A DNA stretch of 64,000 bases from Paenibacillus validus NBRC 15382. Its GTDB lineage: Bacteria; Bacillota; Bacilli; Paenibacillales; NBRC-103111. The translations under genes and the position numbers were made by a program. The stretch lies in NCBI RefSeq assembly GCF_004000985.1, contig NZ_BIMH01000027.1, positions 1 to 64,000 on the forward strand, read 5' to 3'. This document shows positions 7,498 to 16,605 of this stretch, piece by piece. Every line of letters begins with the position of its first letter. Position 1 is the first letter of the stretch. A model generated the notes under the pieces. It was given only the letters and a program-made list of their open reading frames with translations, searched no databases and was not told where the DNA came from.

Positions 7498-7586
7498 AGG
7501 CCCGCGCGGCCTCTTCGTACTCGCGGAGGAAAAAGGCGGACGCTTCCCGCTTCGAATCCGGGAGCAAGCTTCGCCCGCCCCGCCGC

Positions 7587-8564
7587 TTATCCGTATAAAT
7601 GCGTCCGCGAACCAATCCGGGCTTCCAGCCGATACGTATGCGTGAACGTGCCGGCCCCGTCCGAGGCTGGCCCCATGCCCATTGCGGCCTCGCCGCCAAA
7701 GCCCTGACCGATTCTGGCAGCGCCGAAGCCAGCGCCGGCGCCACCGTCCGGCGGCGCCAAGCCCCCGGGCCCCATGATGGTGCCCGGTCCAGCTGACAAC
7801 GGTTCCCTTAAGCCGGCTGCGTTACCGTTCGCCAGCTGGTGCAAATATTTAAAATTGGGGAACGTCGTTTCGTCCATCAGATAAGCACTGATCTGCGCTC
7901 CCGGAATCCGGTAACGGTTGAGCAGGCGGATGATGAACCACGCACTGGATACGCCGGTTCCATGCCCGAAGTATCTGCCGCCCGGCATCACGATGACGTT
8001 CACGCCTTGCCACTGCATCGACTCGGGATCTACCTCGGGATTCTTGAAATACTGAACGTCCCCGGGAATCCCTTCCCCCTCGGCGTGCACCGTGATCAGC
8101 TTCAAGTCCGCATCGTGATGCCATGAATATAGATAAAGGCGGTCGAAAAATCGATCGAACTGCTCACGACCGATAATATCGAGCACCGCCTTGTACAGCA
8201 CGACTACGATCCCCATCGCACACTCGAATGCGTAGAAGTGACCGTGAATATAAATATCTTCGATCGCATCCGACGGATGAACCGTAGGCTTCAACCTAAA
8301 GCCGCCTTTCATATCAAGGGTCCAGAAACGTTCGTTGCAGCGCGAATTCTCAAACGTATCGAACGCGGCTCCGCTTTCCCCCAGCATAAGCGCTGCATGC
8401 ACGATCGCTGCGCGCACGCGCAGCTCAAAGCGGAGCTCTTCGAACGACGCATAATAATACGGCGTCCGGCTCAGCTGCTTCTGCTGAAGAATACTCTGCT
8501 CCAACTCACTCGACACGATATGAAACGGCGATATCGGTTCTCCCTGAATGTAAATCAACACCAT
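7587..8564 (-). CDS. tgl: Protein-glutamine gamma-glutamyltransferase (spore coat transglutaminase)
   Basis: A 325-residue protein whose first 245 residues follow Bacillus subtilis Tgl closely. Tgl cross-links coat proteins through Gln-Lys isopeptide bonds during sporulation. The nucleophile is Cys115 in YAFECAMGIV, and His201 in RYFGHGTG matches the second catalytic residue. The residue matching B. subtilis Glu187 (WRGENV) is Val188 here (WQGVNV, codon at 8001-8003); Glu114 next to the Cys is kept. The last 70 residues are a Gly/Ala/Pro-rich extension absent from the Bacillus enzyme. Monocistronic; no sigma-K promoter was identified with confidence. Confidence 0.92.
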   Translation of the reverse strand: MVLIYIQGEPISPFHIVSSELEQSILQQKQLSRTPYYYASFEELRFELRVRAAIVHAALMLGESGAAFDTFENSRCNERFWTLDMKGGFRLKPTVHPSDAIEDIYIHGHFYAFECAMGIVVVLYKAVLDIIGREQFDRFFDRLYLYSWHHDADLKLITVHAEGEGIPGDVQYFKNPEVDPESMQWQGVNVIVMPGGRYFGHGTGVSSAWFIIRLLNRYRIPGAQISAYLMDETTFPNFKYLHQLANGNAAGLREPLSAGPGTIMGPGGLAPPDGGAGAGFGAARIGQGFGGEAAMGMGPASDGAGTFTHTYRLEARIGSRTHLYG

Positions 8565-8643
8565 CCCCCCCTCCGCCCTTACGGCGAATGCATCTTGTAC
8601 ATTCTATGCGGAAGAGGCGGCGAAAAGGCCTCACGCCCCCGAA

Positions 8644-9963
8644 TTAATCCATCTCGTAGATGGACCCCGACTTGCTGGCGAACAGCTCTGCGTACACCTT
8701 CTCGGCGTATGCATCCGTCATGCCGGATATATAATCGGCGACGAGCCGGGGCCACGACCAATTCGATTGGTGTCGCTCATAGTTTTCCAACCAGTCCGGA
8801 GGCAAAATCAACCGGCCGTTCTCCGGAACGATGAAGCTGTCCCACAGCCTGCGAATCATGATTTCGCTGCGCTTCTGCAGCCGCTGTACCCGGAAGTCCT
8901 TAATCAGGGTAACCCAAGCCAGCTTCTTCAGAATCTCCATCGTGCGGTGGAGTTCCAGATCCTGCCTGCCTTCATGCACGAACGTCACTTTCTTCCAGCC
9001 TTTGACCGGATCGTCGATGATTCCCACCTTGCCGACGAACGTGCTGACCCACCGCGCCTTCATCTCCCGCCGGGTGCGCGACGCTTCGCGGTCGCAGGCC
9101 GCGTAGATCGTCTCCCACTGGGCCAAATAGTCGGTCAAGACCCGTTTCACCATGTCCGGAATGTCCACCTGATCCCAGCCGACCTCATAGTTGCCCCGGT
9201 CGTTCACAATCTCCTGGACCAAATGCTCGACCAACCGGTCGTCCTCGAAGAACGTGCGGTTCATCTGGATTTTACCGGCGCGAATCCCATCTTCGATGTC
9301 ATGCGTCGAGTAGGCGATATCGTCGCACAAATCCATCAGCTGCGCCTCCAGCGTCGAGCAGCCGACAGGCATGTTCCAGCGGTCGCGAATATAGCGAATA
9401 CCGTCCGTCCATTCCATCCCGTACACGCCCTTCAGACGGCCGGGTTCTTCGAGGCTGTACGGATATTTATTGATGCCGATTAGCACGGCCGCCGTCAAAT
9501 CCAGACCGCTGCCGCTGCCCGCCCGCTTCTCCAGAAACATCAGGATGCGGTAGTTTTGCGCGTTCCCCTCGTAAGCGAGCCCATAAGACTCCTTGAGCAG
9601 ATGGTTGAGCACCTCTTCGCCCTTATGCCCGAACGGCGGATGACCCAAATCATGGGCCAGCGAAGCGCATTCTACGACAGCCGGGTCCAAAATCAAACCC
9701 GGATGCTCCTTCCGCTCCAGGAACGGATACTGCTTGTTCATGCGCCGCGCGGTCTCCCGCGCAATTTGCGAAACTTCGATCGAATGCGTCAGCCGCGTCC
9801 GGTAATAGTCTCCCGTTCCGGCGCCGAACACTTGAGACTTTCCCTGCAGCCGGCGAAAAGCCGGCGATTGGATCAGCCGCGCATAATCTCGCTCATATTC
9901 ATCCCGTTCTTCGCTAAACGTGCCCTGAGCCGGTTCATCCAGTCGGAACTTACGCAAATCCAT
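8644..9963 (-). CDS. dgt: Deoxyguanosinetriphosphate triphosphohydrolase-like protein (HD domain)
   Basis: A 439-residue HD-superfamily protein of the dGTPase family, which splits dGTP or other dNTPs into the nucleoside and triphosphate. It has the N-terminal motif YERDYARLIQSPAFRRLQGK, then RLTHSIEVSQIAR (first metal His), then CASLAHDLGHPPFGHKGE (HD pair), and CDDIAYSTHDIEDG later, the usual order. Length is typical of the type with a C-terminal extension. The ATG at 9963 has GGGGGGAAG upstream. Such enzymes serve dNTP balance and in some bacteria restrict phage; nothing here favours one role. About 150 bases separate it from the upstream LTA-synthase-like gene in the same direction. Confidence 0.92.
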   Translation of the reverse strand: MDLRKFRLDEPAQGTFSEERDEYERDYARLIQSPAFRRLQGKSQVFGAGTGDYYRTRLTHSIEVSQIARETARRMNKQYPFLERKEHPGLILDPAVVECASLAHDLGHPPFGHKGEEVLNHLLKESYGLAYEGNAQNYRILMFLEKRAGSGSGLDLTAAVLIGINKYPYSLEEPGRLKGVYGMEWTDGIRYIRDRWNMPVGCSTLEAQLMDLCDDIAYSTHDIEDGIRAGKIQMNRTFFEDDRLVEHLVQEIVNDRGNYEVGWDQVDIPDMVKRVLTDYLAQWETIYAACDREASRTRREMKARWVSTFVGKVGIIDDPVKGWKKVTFVHEGRQDLELHRTMEILKKLAWVTLIKDFRVQRLQKRSEIMIRRLWDSFIVPENGRLILPPDWLENYERHQSNWSWPRLVADYISGMTDAYAEKVYAELFASKSGSIYEMD

Positions 9964-10119
9964 GGTCTTCCCCCCAAGTTGCCTGCCGATTCGCTCCCGA
10001 TATTCTCTTCGTCTGGAACCGGACCGATTTTTGCAAATTGTATCACATTTGCACCATGGAGAGAAAGGACGGACCCGCCCCGGCGGGAAGGCGGCTGTCC
10101 GCTGCTTGAAAGTTACCGG

Positions 10120-12045
10120 TCAGCCCCCCGAGGAAGGAGCGGCTCGCGCCGCCATCAGTTCGCTCAAATATTTGGCCACATACTGGTGGCCGAACATCTC
10201 GTCATACTGAAGCTCGCGGTAAATCTCGACGTCCTCCTGCACGGAAGGCGGCACCTCGGCATACAGCTGACCGCTCGAATCGACGACCAGATTGCGCAGC
10301 AGCCCCGGCGTTTTTTGCGCCAGTTCGGCGTTGTATGCCCACGCGGCCGGCAGCTCCAGCCCGATGCGATTCAGCACATAGGCGCCGAGGAACGAGGTGC
10401 TGAGCGTCGGCACGTGCTCCTTCGGCAGCCCTTCGTTCGTCCACATGACGAACGGAACGCTATGCATGCTTTTCAACTCTTCAAGCGACCACTGCTCGGA
10501 ACGTCCGGTCGAGACGAACCCCGCTTGCGCGTACACGTCGTAATCGTACCCCAGCATCGGCAGATGGTCACCGTAAAACACGATGACCGTCGGCTCATCC
10601 GACTGCTCGAAGTGATCGATCAGCAGTTGCAGGCTGCGGTCGGCATCGCTTGCGCCCTGCACGTAAGTTTCCAACGTATTTTTGGCCCCGGCGGTCTGCA
10701 AGCCTTCCGTCTTGATCGGATTGTCGCCGTATCGGTTATCGTCGTAAGGACCGTGATTTTGCATGGTTACCGCGTAAATAAACGTCGGCTCTTCGTTCTC
10801 TTCAACTTCTTGTATGATCCGGCGGGACACCTCGTCATCGGCTATAAAAGCGCCTTTGTTGACAGGATTGTCGAATCCCTCCTTGCTGATAAATTCATCG
10901 AAGCCCATGTACCGGTACACGTTCTCCCGGTTCCAGAACCAGCGCTCGTACGAATGGATGGCCGTGCTGGCGTAGCCTTGCGATTTGAAGTAGCTCGCGA
11001 GGCTCGGCAGCGGCCTGCTGATATATTGCTGATACGGAACCGATCCCGCGGGCATGAAGCTCATCGACTGGCCGCTCAGGATCTCGAACTCCACGTTGCT
11101 GGTGCCGCCTCCGAATTGCGGCGACAGCAGGAAGCCGCTTGTCATCTCCTTCTGCAGACGATGAACGGTCGGCAGCGGGTCTTCGCTGAACTTTACGTTC
11201 TTGAGCAGCGTCGGATCCCAGAACGCTTCGTTCATGATGAAGATCACATTCGGCTTCTGCGTTTGCGATGCGGCCTTTGCCTTAGGCGCGCCGACCAGCT
11301 CATTCAAGCTGTCGGCCAAGCCGGCCATGGCCGATTCACTGTAGCCAGGCGGCCGCGGCACGATCGTGTTTTTAACATTCATTGTAAACGCGAGCGCCAG
11401 CCCGTTCTCCCCGTAATTTTCCTGCTGATTCCAGACGATCTCGTTCATGCCGGCACGATCCACCAGCGCATTAAGCCATGCCGCCCGCGTACCGAAAGCG
11501 TAAAGCCCGAAGCCGCAAACCGCCACTAACGTCAGACGCGTCAGCCATCGCGGCGACATTCGCGGCATGGCCTTGCCGATCGCGAACAAGGCGATAGCGG
11601 TGCCGAACACGAGGGCAAGCCGCAGAACGGCTTCCCTGCTCGTCACAAGCGGCAGTATATTCATACTTTCTTTATTCAAAAAAATATCCCATGGAAAAAA
11701 CGGCTCGCCGATCAGCTTTTTCTTGAAATAACTGATTAAGGCGACCATAGAAAGCAGTAGCACGCTTAAGCCCGCGGCCATAAACAGCCGCCCGACCAAG
11801 CCGTACAGGAATAAGAAAACAAGCATGGCCAGCAGCCCGTTCAATAGCGCCAGTTTCGGATGAGACGCCATCCAGGTCCCTGTTTCATGCAGAGAACCCC
11901 TGTGAAGCACTTCCATCCCGACAACCAGCAGCACCGGCACGATCAGCAGCGCCGCGGCTACAATAACGGGGTTCACCATTCGCCGTTTGGCGGGACGGGG
12001 TGACTTCGTTCGTCCTTGTATCACGGTTGGACGCACCCAGATCAC
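10120..12045 (-). CDS. LTA synthase family protein (phosphoglycerol transferase / sulfatase fold)
   Basis: A 641-residue membrane enzyme of the lipoteichoic acid synthase family, which moves glycerol-phosphate from phosphatidylglycerol to a growing polymer outside the cell. Five membrane helices occupy about residues 27-185; the extracellular alkaline-phosphatase-like domain starts at KPNVIFIMNEAFWD (metal ligand Glu273). The nucleophile is Thr315 in GGGTSNVEFEILSG, followed by HSYERWFWNR, MQNHGPYDD and FYGDHLPML. Start: GTG at 12045 overlaps the GGAG site; a GTG at 12036 is better spaced. The glycolipid anchor synthase for such a polymer may be the GT28 gene at 5399-6616. Confidence 0.88.
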   Translation of the reverse strand: MIWVRPTVIQGRTKSPRPAKRRMVNPVIVAAALLIVPVLLVVGMEVLHRGSLHETGTWMASHPKLALLNGLLAMLVFLFLYGLVGRLFMAAGLSVLLLSMVALISYFKKKLIGEPFFPWDIFLNKESMNILPLVTSREAVLRLALVFGTAIALFAIGKAMPRMSPRWLTRLTLVAVCGFGLYAFGTRAAWLNALVDRAGMNEIVWNQQENYGENGLALAFTMNVKNTIVPRPPGYSESAMAGLADSLNELVGAPKAKAASQTQKPNVIFIMNEAFWDPTLLKNVKFSEDPLPTVHRLQKEMTSGFLLSPQFGGGTSNVEFEILSGQSMSFMPAGSVPYQQYISRPLPSLASYFKSQGYASTAIHSYERWFWNRENVYRYMGFDEFISKEGFDNPVNKGAFIADDEVSRRIIQEVEENEEPTFIYAVTMQNHGPYDDNRYGDNPIKTEGLQTAGAKNTLETYVQGASDADRSLQLLIDHFEQSDEPTVIVFYGDHLPMLGYDYDVYAQAGFVSTGRSEQWSLEELKSMHSVPFVMWTNEGLPKEHVPTLSTSFLGAYVLNRIGLELPAAWAYNAELAQKTPGLLRNLVVDSSGQLYAEVPPSVQEDVEIYRELQYDEMFGHQYVAKYLSELMAARAAPSSGG

Positions 12046-12085
12046 TCTCCTATCGGCCCGCTCACGCGGCGGACATATTTGCAGT

Positions 12086-12141
12086 TCATGTTAAGACATT
12101 GTAAACATGAAATCTTAAAACCAGCTGAAAATAAGCTGAAA
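12086..12141. promoter_or_regulatory. Upstream region of the LTA-synthase-like gene with 11-bp-phased direct repeat
   Basis: Minus strand: TTTCAG-N5-TTTCAG (12125-12141), then a -10-like TACAAT (12098-12103) lying within a 7-bp-arm palindrome (TCATGTT 12086-12092 / AACATGA 12104-12110). Hexamers repeated with an 11-bp period are the usual target of OmpR/PhoB-type response regulators. The same repeat occurs at 38273-38289. Which of the two divergent genes is controlled is uncertain. Confidence 0.4.
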
Positions 12142-12289
12142 GTTAAAAAATGGTTCTCAGGACGCATAGGCTTTCGCGTATAATCGACAAATATTTCGTC
12201 CGGTCCACAGCCTATTTGCGCCACTGCGTGTGGATATGTTACGTTCAAGTATGCAAGCGAATGTCTAAGAAGAACGGAGTGACAAGGCT

Positions 12290-12508
12290 ATGGAGCAATA
12301 CCAACCGTTAATCGGCGTCATCCTGGAGAAGCTCGATCAGACCTATAAAGATTTACAATTTAATTACAACGGCCTTGACGGCATCATAAAGGGGCATTCC
12401 GAACACGAAGTTCGAAACACCCCTGAACTGATTACCATAACGGAGCTCCGCGACAGCTATCTGGAGCTGCTTCAAGTGATGGAGAAGCGATTTCCCGGAC
12501 TCAAATAA
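12290..12508 (+). CDS. Small helical protein, unknown function
   Basis: A 72-residue, mostly helical, soluble protein (QYQPLIGVILEKLDQTYKDL at the start, LRDSYLELLQVMEKRFP near the end). No cysteine, no membrane segment, no recognised family. It is divergent from the LTA-synthase-like gene, from which 240 bases separate it. CGGAG lies about 10 nt before the ATG. A TATAAT at 12179-12184 could be its -10 box but there is no good -35. A short helical protein of this kind could be a regulator partner, which is a guess. Confidence 0.6.
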   Translation: MEQYQPLIGVILEKLDQTYKDLQFNYNGLDGIIKGHSEHEVRNTPELITITELRDSYLELLQVMEKRFPGLK

Positions 12509-12530
12509 ACGGTGGAGATCGAACCGTTCC

Positions 12531-12556
12531 TGAAACTTTCAACCGTCCGCTCCGTA
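12531..12556 (+). promoter_or_regulatory. ECF sigma (sigma-W-type) promoter
   Basis: TGAAAC (12531-12536) and CGTA (12553-12556) are exactly 16 nt apart, which is the consensus of sigma-W-like ECF sigma factors in Bacillus. Transcription would start near 12563 and run into the strong ribosome binding site of the following small gene. Confidence 0.6.
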
Positions 12557-12590
12557 GTTACAGGTATCATTAGCTAAAGGAGGAAACGTA

Positions 12591-12779
12591 ATGTTTAAGC
12601 ATATTTTACGCAAAATCGCAAACAGTGTGCTGCATTCGAAACGTCCTCATTACCGCGGCGGCAGCTCGAATCGTTACCATCGTCCAGGCCCTCTCAAACA
12701 TTCGTCGTCGTACTCTTCCGGTCGCGGCAATTCTTACGGACACCAATACTACAAGAAGAAATTTCATTCCAGTTCCTGA
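12591..12779 (+). CDS. Small basic Ser/His/Tyr/Gly-rich protein, unknown function
   Basis: A 62-residue, strongly basic protein composed largely of Ser, His, Tyr, Arg, Lys and Gly (SSSYSSGRGNSYGHQYYKKK near the end) with an amphipathic start FKHILRKIANSVLHSKR. There is no signal peptide or membrane segment. A textbook AAAGGAGG site lies 6 nt before the ATG, and a sigma-W-type promoter precedes it, so it is a real gene. The composition resembles small spore-coat or envelope-associated proteins and cationic peptides; none is recognised. It is convergent with the kinase gene, with only 11 bases between the stop codons. Confidence 0.7.
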   Translation: MFKHILRKIANSVLHSKRPHYRGGSSNRYHRPGPLKHSSSYSSGRGNSYGHQYYKKKFHSSS

Positions 12780-12790
12780 CGTTTCGACCG

Positions 12791-13594
12791 TTACGTTAAG
12801 GCGGCTATCGCCGCTTCGACATCCTGCATGAGCGCCGCGTCGCTCTCATAAGCCTCATCCAGCCGCAGCAACCGCCGGAGCAATCGCCCGGTTGCCATCG
12901 ATAAGGACAGCTCTTCGTGCCATTCGCCCGGAGGCTGTCCTTCTTGCGCTTCATAACCGGAGTACAAGAGGAATAACAGAAAATGACCGACCGCATACCA
13001 ATCGCTCTTCACGTCCGGCAGGCGCCGACGCTCCTCCTCCTCGCTTGAGAATGGTTCCAGCCCCTCCGTATCTCCGATCCGCCGCGCCAGTCCAAAGTCG
13101 ATCAGCACGTAAGTCCCGTCCCGCACCATCACGTTCGGAATGCGAAGGTCGAGATGAACCCAGCCACGCTCGTGCACGAACCTGACGACCGGCAGCAGCC
13201 GCGCAATGAACGCCAAGCTCTCTAATTCCGAGAAGCCCCGCTGCTGTTCGAAAATGAGATCCTCCACTGTCGCGCCGTCGATCCAATCGGTGACGAGAAA
13301 TAACCGCTTACCGTCCTCAAACAGACCGCGGCACTTCGGAATGCTCGGGTGCGTCAGCGCGAGAAGCGCCTCCTGCTCCCGGCGCAGCAGCTTCCGGCCG
13401 AGACCCCGCTTGCTCGGCTTCGACTGCTTGACGACGACCCGCTCCCCCGTCTGCCGATCCGTGGATAAATAAGCGAGCCCGTAGCTTCCCTCGCCGAGAA
13501 ACCGGACAATTTCATAGCGTCCTTGCAGTCGATGTCCCGCACGCAGCGGATAATCAATCCAAGCCTGGTACACCTGGCGTAAATAACGGATCAT
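12791..13594 (-). CDS. Serine/threonine protein kinase
   Basis: A 267-residue kinase consisting of one eukaryotic-type kinase domain with no membrane segment or PASTA repeat. Visible motifs: Gly loop FLGEGSYGLAYL (33-44), Lys56 in VVVKQ, Glu73 in the C helix, catalytic loop HLDLRIPN with Asp149 and Asn154, and DFGLA with Asp166. In the catalytic loop Lys is replaced by Arg151 and HRD by HLD, as in some small bacterial kinases, so activity is likely but not certain. The short insert after DFG is acidic (SSEEEERRR). Start ATG at 13594 follows a CCGGAGGAAG site. Confidence 0.88.
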   Translation of the reverse strand: MIRYLRQVYQAWIDYPLRAGHRLQGRYEIVRFLGEGSYGLAYLSTDRQTGERVVVKQSKPSKRGLGRKLLRREQEALLALTHPSIPKCRGLFEDGKRLFLVTDWIDGATVEDLIFEQQRGFSELESLAFIARLLPVVRFVHERGWVHLDLRIPNVMVRDGTYVLIDFGLARRIGDTEGLEPFSSEEEERRRLPDVKSDWYAVGHFLLFLLYSGYEAQEGQPPGEWHEELSLSMATGRLLRRLLRLDEAYESDAALMQDVEAAIAALT

Positions 13595-13716
13595 GGGTCT
13601 TCCTCCGGTCGCCCGATATCGAAATAATTCCTATTCCTAGCGTACACCAAAACGGCGAATCCCTCAAAACCGCTGCAGCGTATACCTACCTGTAGCCACA
13701 CCTACCCCGGTTCGCC

Positions 13717-13748
13717 AAAAAAACGCTTGGCTTCATCATCGCCAAGCG
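13717..13748 (-). terminator. Terminator of the sugar-acid operon
   Basis: On the minus strand, the stem CGCTTGGC/GCCAAGCG (13741-13748 with 13724-13731) is followed by seven Ts (13717-13723), about 30 nt after the dgoD stop codon. This marks the end of the operon that begins near 24050. Confidence 0.85.
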
Positions 13749-13779
13749 GTTCTCTTTTATCGTATTGGCCTTGCTTCTA

Positions 13780-14928
13780 TTACCATTCAGCGACCGTTCC
13801 GTCCTCCTGCCTCCAGACCGGATTCCGCCACTGGTGGCCGATGGCCGCCATTTCTCTTACTTTCTCTTCATTGACCTCAATGCCTAAGCCCGGTCCGGTT
13901 AAATTTCGGACAAAGCCGTCCTGGTAGGCGAAGACGGAAGGATCCTTCAAATAATCCAACAAATCGCTGCCTTGATTATAATGAATGCCCAGGCTTTGCT
14001 CTTGAATAAAGGCGTTAGGCGAGCACGTATCGAGCTGCAGGCAAGCGGCAAGCGCGATCGGACCGAGCGGACAGTGAGGAGCTACGGCAATGTCGTAAGC
14101 TTCTGCCATCGCAGCGATTTTCCGCGTTTCCAGAATGCCTCCGGCATGCGACAGGTCCGGCTGAATAATGTCGACGATTCCTTGTGCCAGCAGTTCCTTA
14201 AAGCCCCACCGCGTATACATTCTCTCGCCCGTAGCGATCGGGCAGGAGGTGTAGCGGGCGATTTCCTTCAGCGCCTCGTTATTTTCCGGCAGTACCGGCT
14301 CCTCAATGAACATCGGACGATACGGCTCCAGCTCCTTGGCGATAATTTTGGCCATCGACTTATGAACGCGCCCGTGGAAATCGATTCCGATGCCGACTTC
14401 CTTCCCGACCGCTTCGCGCACGGCGGCGATACGGGCGATCGCCGCTTCCACTTTACCAATCGAATCGATGTAGTGCATCTCTTCGGTGGCATTCATCTTC
14501 ACTGCCGTAAAGCCCGCTTCAACCTGCTGTTTAGCCGCTGCACCCACGTCGCTCGGGCGGTCTCCGCCGATCCAGGAATAAACGCGCGTCCGGTCGCGGC
14601 AAGCCCCTCCCAGCAGATCGTAGATGGGGGCATTGTAGAATTTCCCTTTGATATCCCACAACGCTTGCTCGATCCCCGAGATCGCGCTGGAAAGAATCGG
14701 TCCTCCCCGGTAAAATCCTCCGCGATAAAGCACCTGAAACAAATCCTCGATCCGCATCGGATCTTGACCGATCAAATACTCGCTCATTTCCGTTACAGCC
14801 GCAGCGACGGTGTCCGCCTTGCCTTCCACGACGGGCTCGCCCCAGCCGGTAATGCCTTCATCGGTCTCAACCTTAAGAAACAGCCATCTCGGCGGAACCT
14901 TGAACAGCTCTAATTTTGTAATTTTCAT
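13780..14928 (-). CDS. dgoD: D-galactonate dehydratase (enolase superfamily)
   Basis: A 382-residue enzyme, the same length as E. coli DgoD and alike along its whole length. DgoD converts D-galactonate to 2-dehydro-3-deoxy-D-galactonate. All active-site residues are in place at the E. coli numbers: Asp183 and His185 (GIDFHGRV), Glu209 and Glu235 as the other metal ligands, and His285 in APHCPLGP; the C-terminus ends EDGTVAEW. It is the last gene of the cluster, 57 bases after the response regulator. No kinase or aldolase for the product is present, so completion of the pathway must be encoded elsewhere, or the enzyme acts on another acid sugar. Start ATG with AGAGGAG upstream. Confidence 0.93.
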   Translation of the reverse strand: MKITKLELFKVPPRWLFLKVETDEGITGWGEPVVEGKADTVAAAVTEMSEYLIGQDPMRIEDLFQVLYRGGFYRGGPILSSAISGIEQALWDIKGKFYNAPIYDLLGGACRDRTRVYSWIGGDRPSDVGAAAKQQVEAGFTAVKMNATEEMHYIDSIGKVEAAIARIAAVREAVGKEVGIGIDFHGRVHKSMAKIIAKELEPYRPMFIEEPVLPENNEALKEIARYTSCPIATGERMYTRWGFKELLAQGIVDIIQPDLSHAGGILETRKIAAMAEAYDIAVAPHCPLGPIALAACLQLDTCSPNAFIQEQSLGIHYNQGSDLLDYLKDPSVFAYQDGFVRNLTGPGLGIEVNEEKVREMAAIGHQWRNPVWRQEDGTVAEW

Positions 14929-14985
14929 TGTGACTCTCCTCTTCTCTATATGGGGAATATCGGCTGCGCGGCATGCCCGGAGCCT

Positions 14986-16602
14986 TTAGCTAAATTGATC
15001 CCGGTACTCCTGCGGCGTAATGCCGAACTGCTTCTTAAACGCATGATTAAACGAGTGCGGCCGCTGATAGCCCAGCCGTGCGGCAATTTCGTAAATTTTC
15101 TCCTGACTGTTCTTGAGCAGAAATTCCGCTTTATCCATCCGGACCCGGTGAACATAATCGCTAAGGTTGTCGCCGGTTTCCAGCTTATATATTTTTGAAA
15201 CATAGACAGGATGCAAGTACACATGATCGGCAATCGTCTGGAGAGAAACGTCCTGGCCTATATGCTGATCGATAAACCATTGAATTTGCTTGATCAGCAC
15301 CGACCGGGAATCCTTCGTCTCCTGATCCATATCCTGCCGGATCTGCTTCAGCGTCCGAAGCGACCAATCCTTCAATTGATTCACGGAACGAAAAGGAAGG
15401 CCTTCGGTCATCTTGTCATAATCGCTCCCGATTAAATCGAACAGCTGCTTGCCGTTCTTGTGCGCGATGTAGGCATAAGCGGATGCGATGGAGAAATAAG
15501 CCTCCAGCACATGCTCCTGGGAGCCGCCGTAGCCGGTTTCCAATTCATCGAAAATCAGATGAAGCTTCTCTTCGATCCGGTCCCAGCGGGCCGCTTCCAG
15601 CAAATGAATGAGCGTAGGCGGCTCGTACAAGCTTTGCGGCGATTGCGTTTCCGGCAGCGCCTGAGCGTCCCCGAGGCGCATGAACAGCTCATGCTCGCTG
15701 CCGATTCGCCTGCGGAAAGCCCCCACCGACCGGGTATACAAGCCGGCCAAATCTTCAGGGAAGCGCCCCTGCCCGCTCACCAGAATGGACACTTTGCCCT
15801 TCAAATAGGTGCTGACGGCAGACTGAAGCAGCGCCGCGGTTCGTTCCACCCACGTCGAGTCGTCCGCCTCATCGGATGTCTGCTTGGGCTTCAGCAGGAA
15901 CGCCAAATAATCGTGAGCATCCTTGGTGTACCAAATGTCGAATTTATCCCCGAACAGCTCCTCGACCATATTGCCGATCGCGTATTCCAGCAGCGACAAG
16001 CTGTGAGCATCGTATTGCAGGAAATATTCCTCGAGCCGAACGAGCATAAGCGTGAAGCATTGATCGAGATAATGGGACAGCTCCAGCATTTGCATCTTTT
16101 CCAGCAGCGCCGCATGGGACAGCTTGCGCCCTTGCAGCAGGTCATGGAGCAGATTGCCCCGAAGCAGCGGCAGGTTTTCTTTAAGGGCATAAGCCAAGCG
16201 CTGCTTGGAATTAATCTCTTCCCACTCCCTTTGCAGCTTCCCCATCACCCGTTGAACCGTTTCGACAAGATTGGCTTCGGTGACCGGCTTCAACAAATAA
16301 TCTTCCGTTTGATGCACGATCGCTTCTTTGGCGTAATTAAAATCCGAGTACCCGGACAGCAGGATGCACTTGGTTTTCGGCCAACGATTGCGAATTTCCC
16401 CAACCAGCTCCAGCCCCGACATTCCCGGCATCCGGATATCGGTAATCACGATATCGATGGAGAATTGCTCAAGCAGCGCAAGCGCCTCAAGACCGGAATA
16501 GGCTTTGTATACGTGCTCGATCCCCAGGGACATCCAGTCGATCGTGCTTGAAAACCGTTCCACCACGTGAATTTCATCATCAACAAGCAAGAGCTGAACC
16601 AC
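14986..16602 (-). CDS. YesN-type response regulator, AraC family HTH
   Basis: A 538-residue response regulator: receiver domain at 1-120 with DDE at 8-10, phosphoacceptor Asp55 (ITDIRMPG) and Lys105 region YLLKPV; a long central region (about 130-420) typical of the YesN group; and an AraC-type double helix-turn-helix at the end (DVSLQTIADHVYLHPVYVSK, then RLGYQRPHSFNHAFKKQFGI). Activator of carbohydrate genes together with the kinase encoded just upstream. GTG start at 16602, 3 bases after the kinase stop, with GGAGGG inside the kinase end, so translation is coupled. A candidate target is the direct repeat at 24092-24119. Confidence 0.92.
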   Translation of the reverse strand: MVQLLLVDDEIHVVERFSSTIDWMSLGIEHVYKAYSGLEALALLEQFSIDIVITDIRMPGMSGLELVGEIRNRWPKTKCILLSGYSDFNYAKEAIVHQTEDYLLKPVTEANLVETVQRVMGKLQREWEEINSKQRLAYALKENLPLLRGNLLHDLLQGRKLSHAALLEKMQMLELSHYLDQCFTLMLVRLEEYFLQYDAHSLSLLEYAIGNMVEELFGDKFDIWYTKDAHDYLAFLLKPKQTSDEADDSTWVERTAALLQSAVSTYLKGKVSILVSGQGRFPEDLAGLYTRSVGAFRRRIGSEHELFMRLGDAQALPETQSPQSLYEPPTLIHLLEAARWDRIEEKLHLIFDELETGYGGSQEHVLEAYFSIASAYAYIAHKNGKQLFDLIGSDYDKMTEGLPFRSVNQLKDWSLRTLKQIRQDMDQETKDSRSVLIKQIQWFIDQHIGQDVSLQTIADHVYLHPVYVSKIYKLETGDNLSDYVHRVRMDKAEFLLKNSQEKIYEIAARLGYQRPHSFNHAFKKQFGITPQEYRDQFS

Positions 16603-16605
16603 CGT

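Noticed and set aside
9556-11529. A 657-codon plus-strand ORF antisense to dgt and the LTA-synthase-like gene
   Set aside because: Its opposite strand carries two proteins with complete catalytic motifs; the plus-strand product is Arg/His/Leu-rich with no domain and no ribosome binding site. It is a shadow of G+C-rich codon use.
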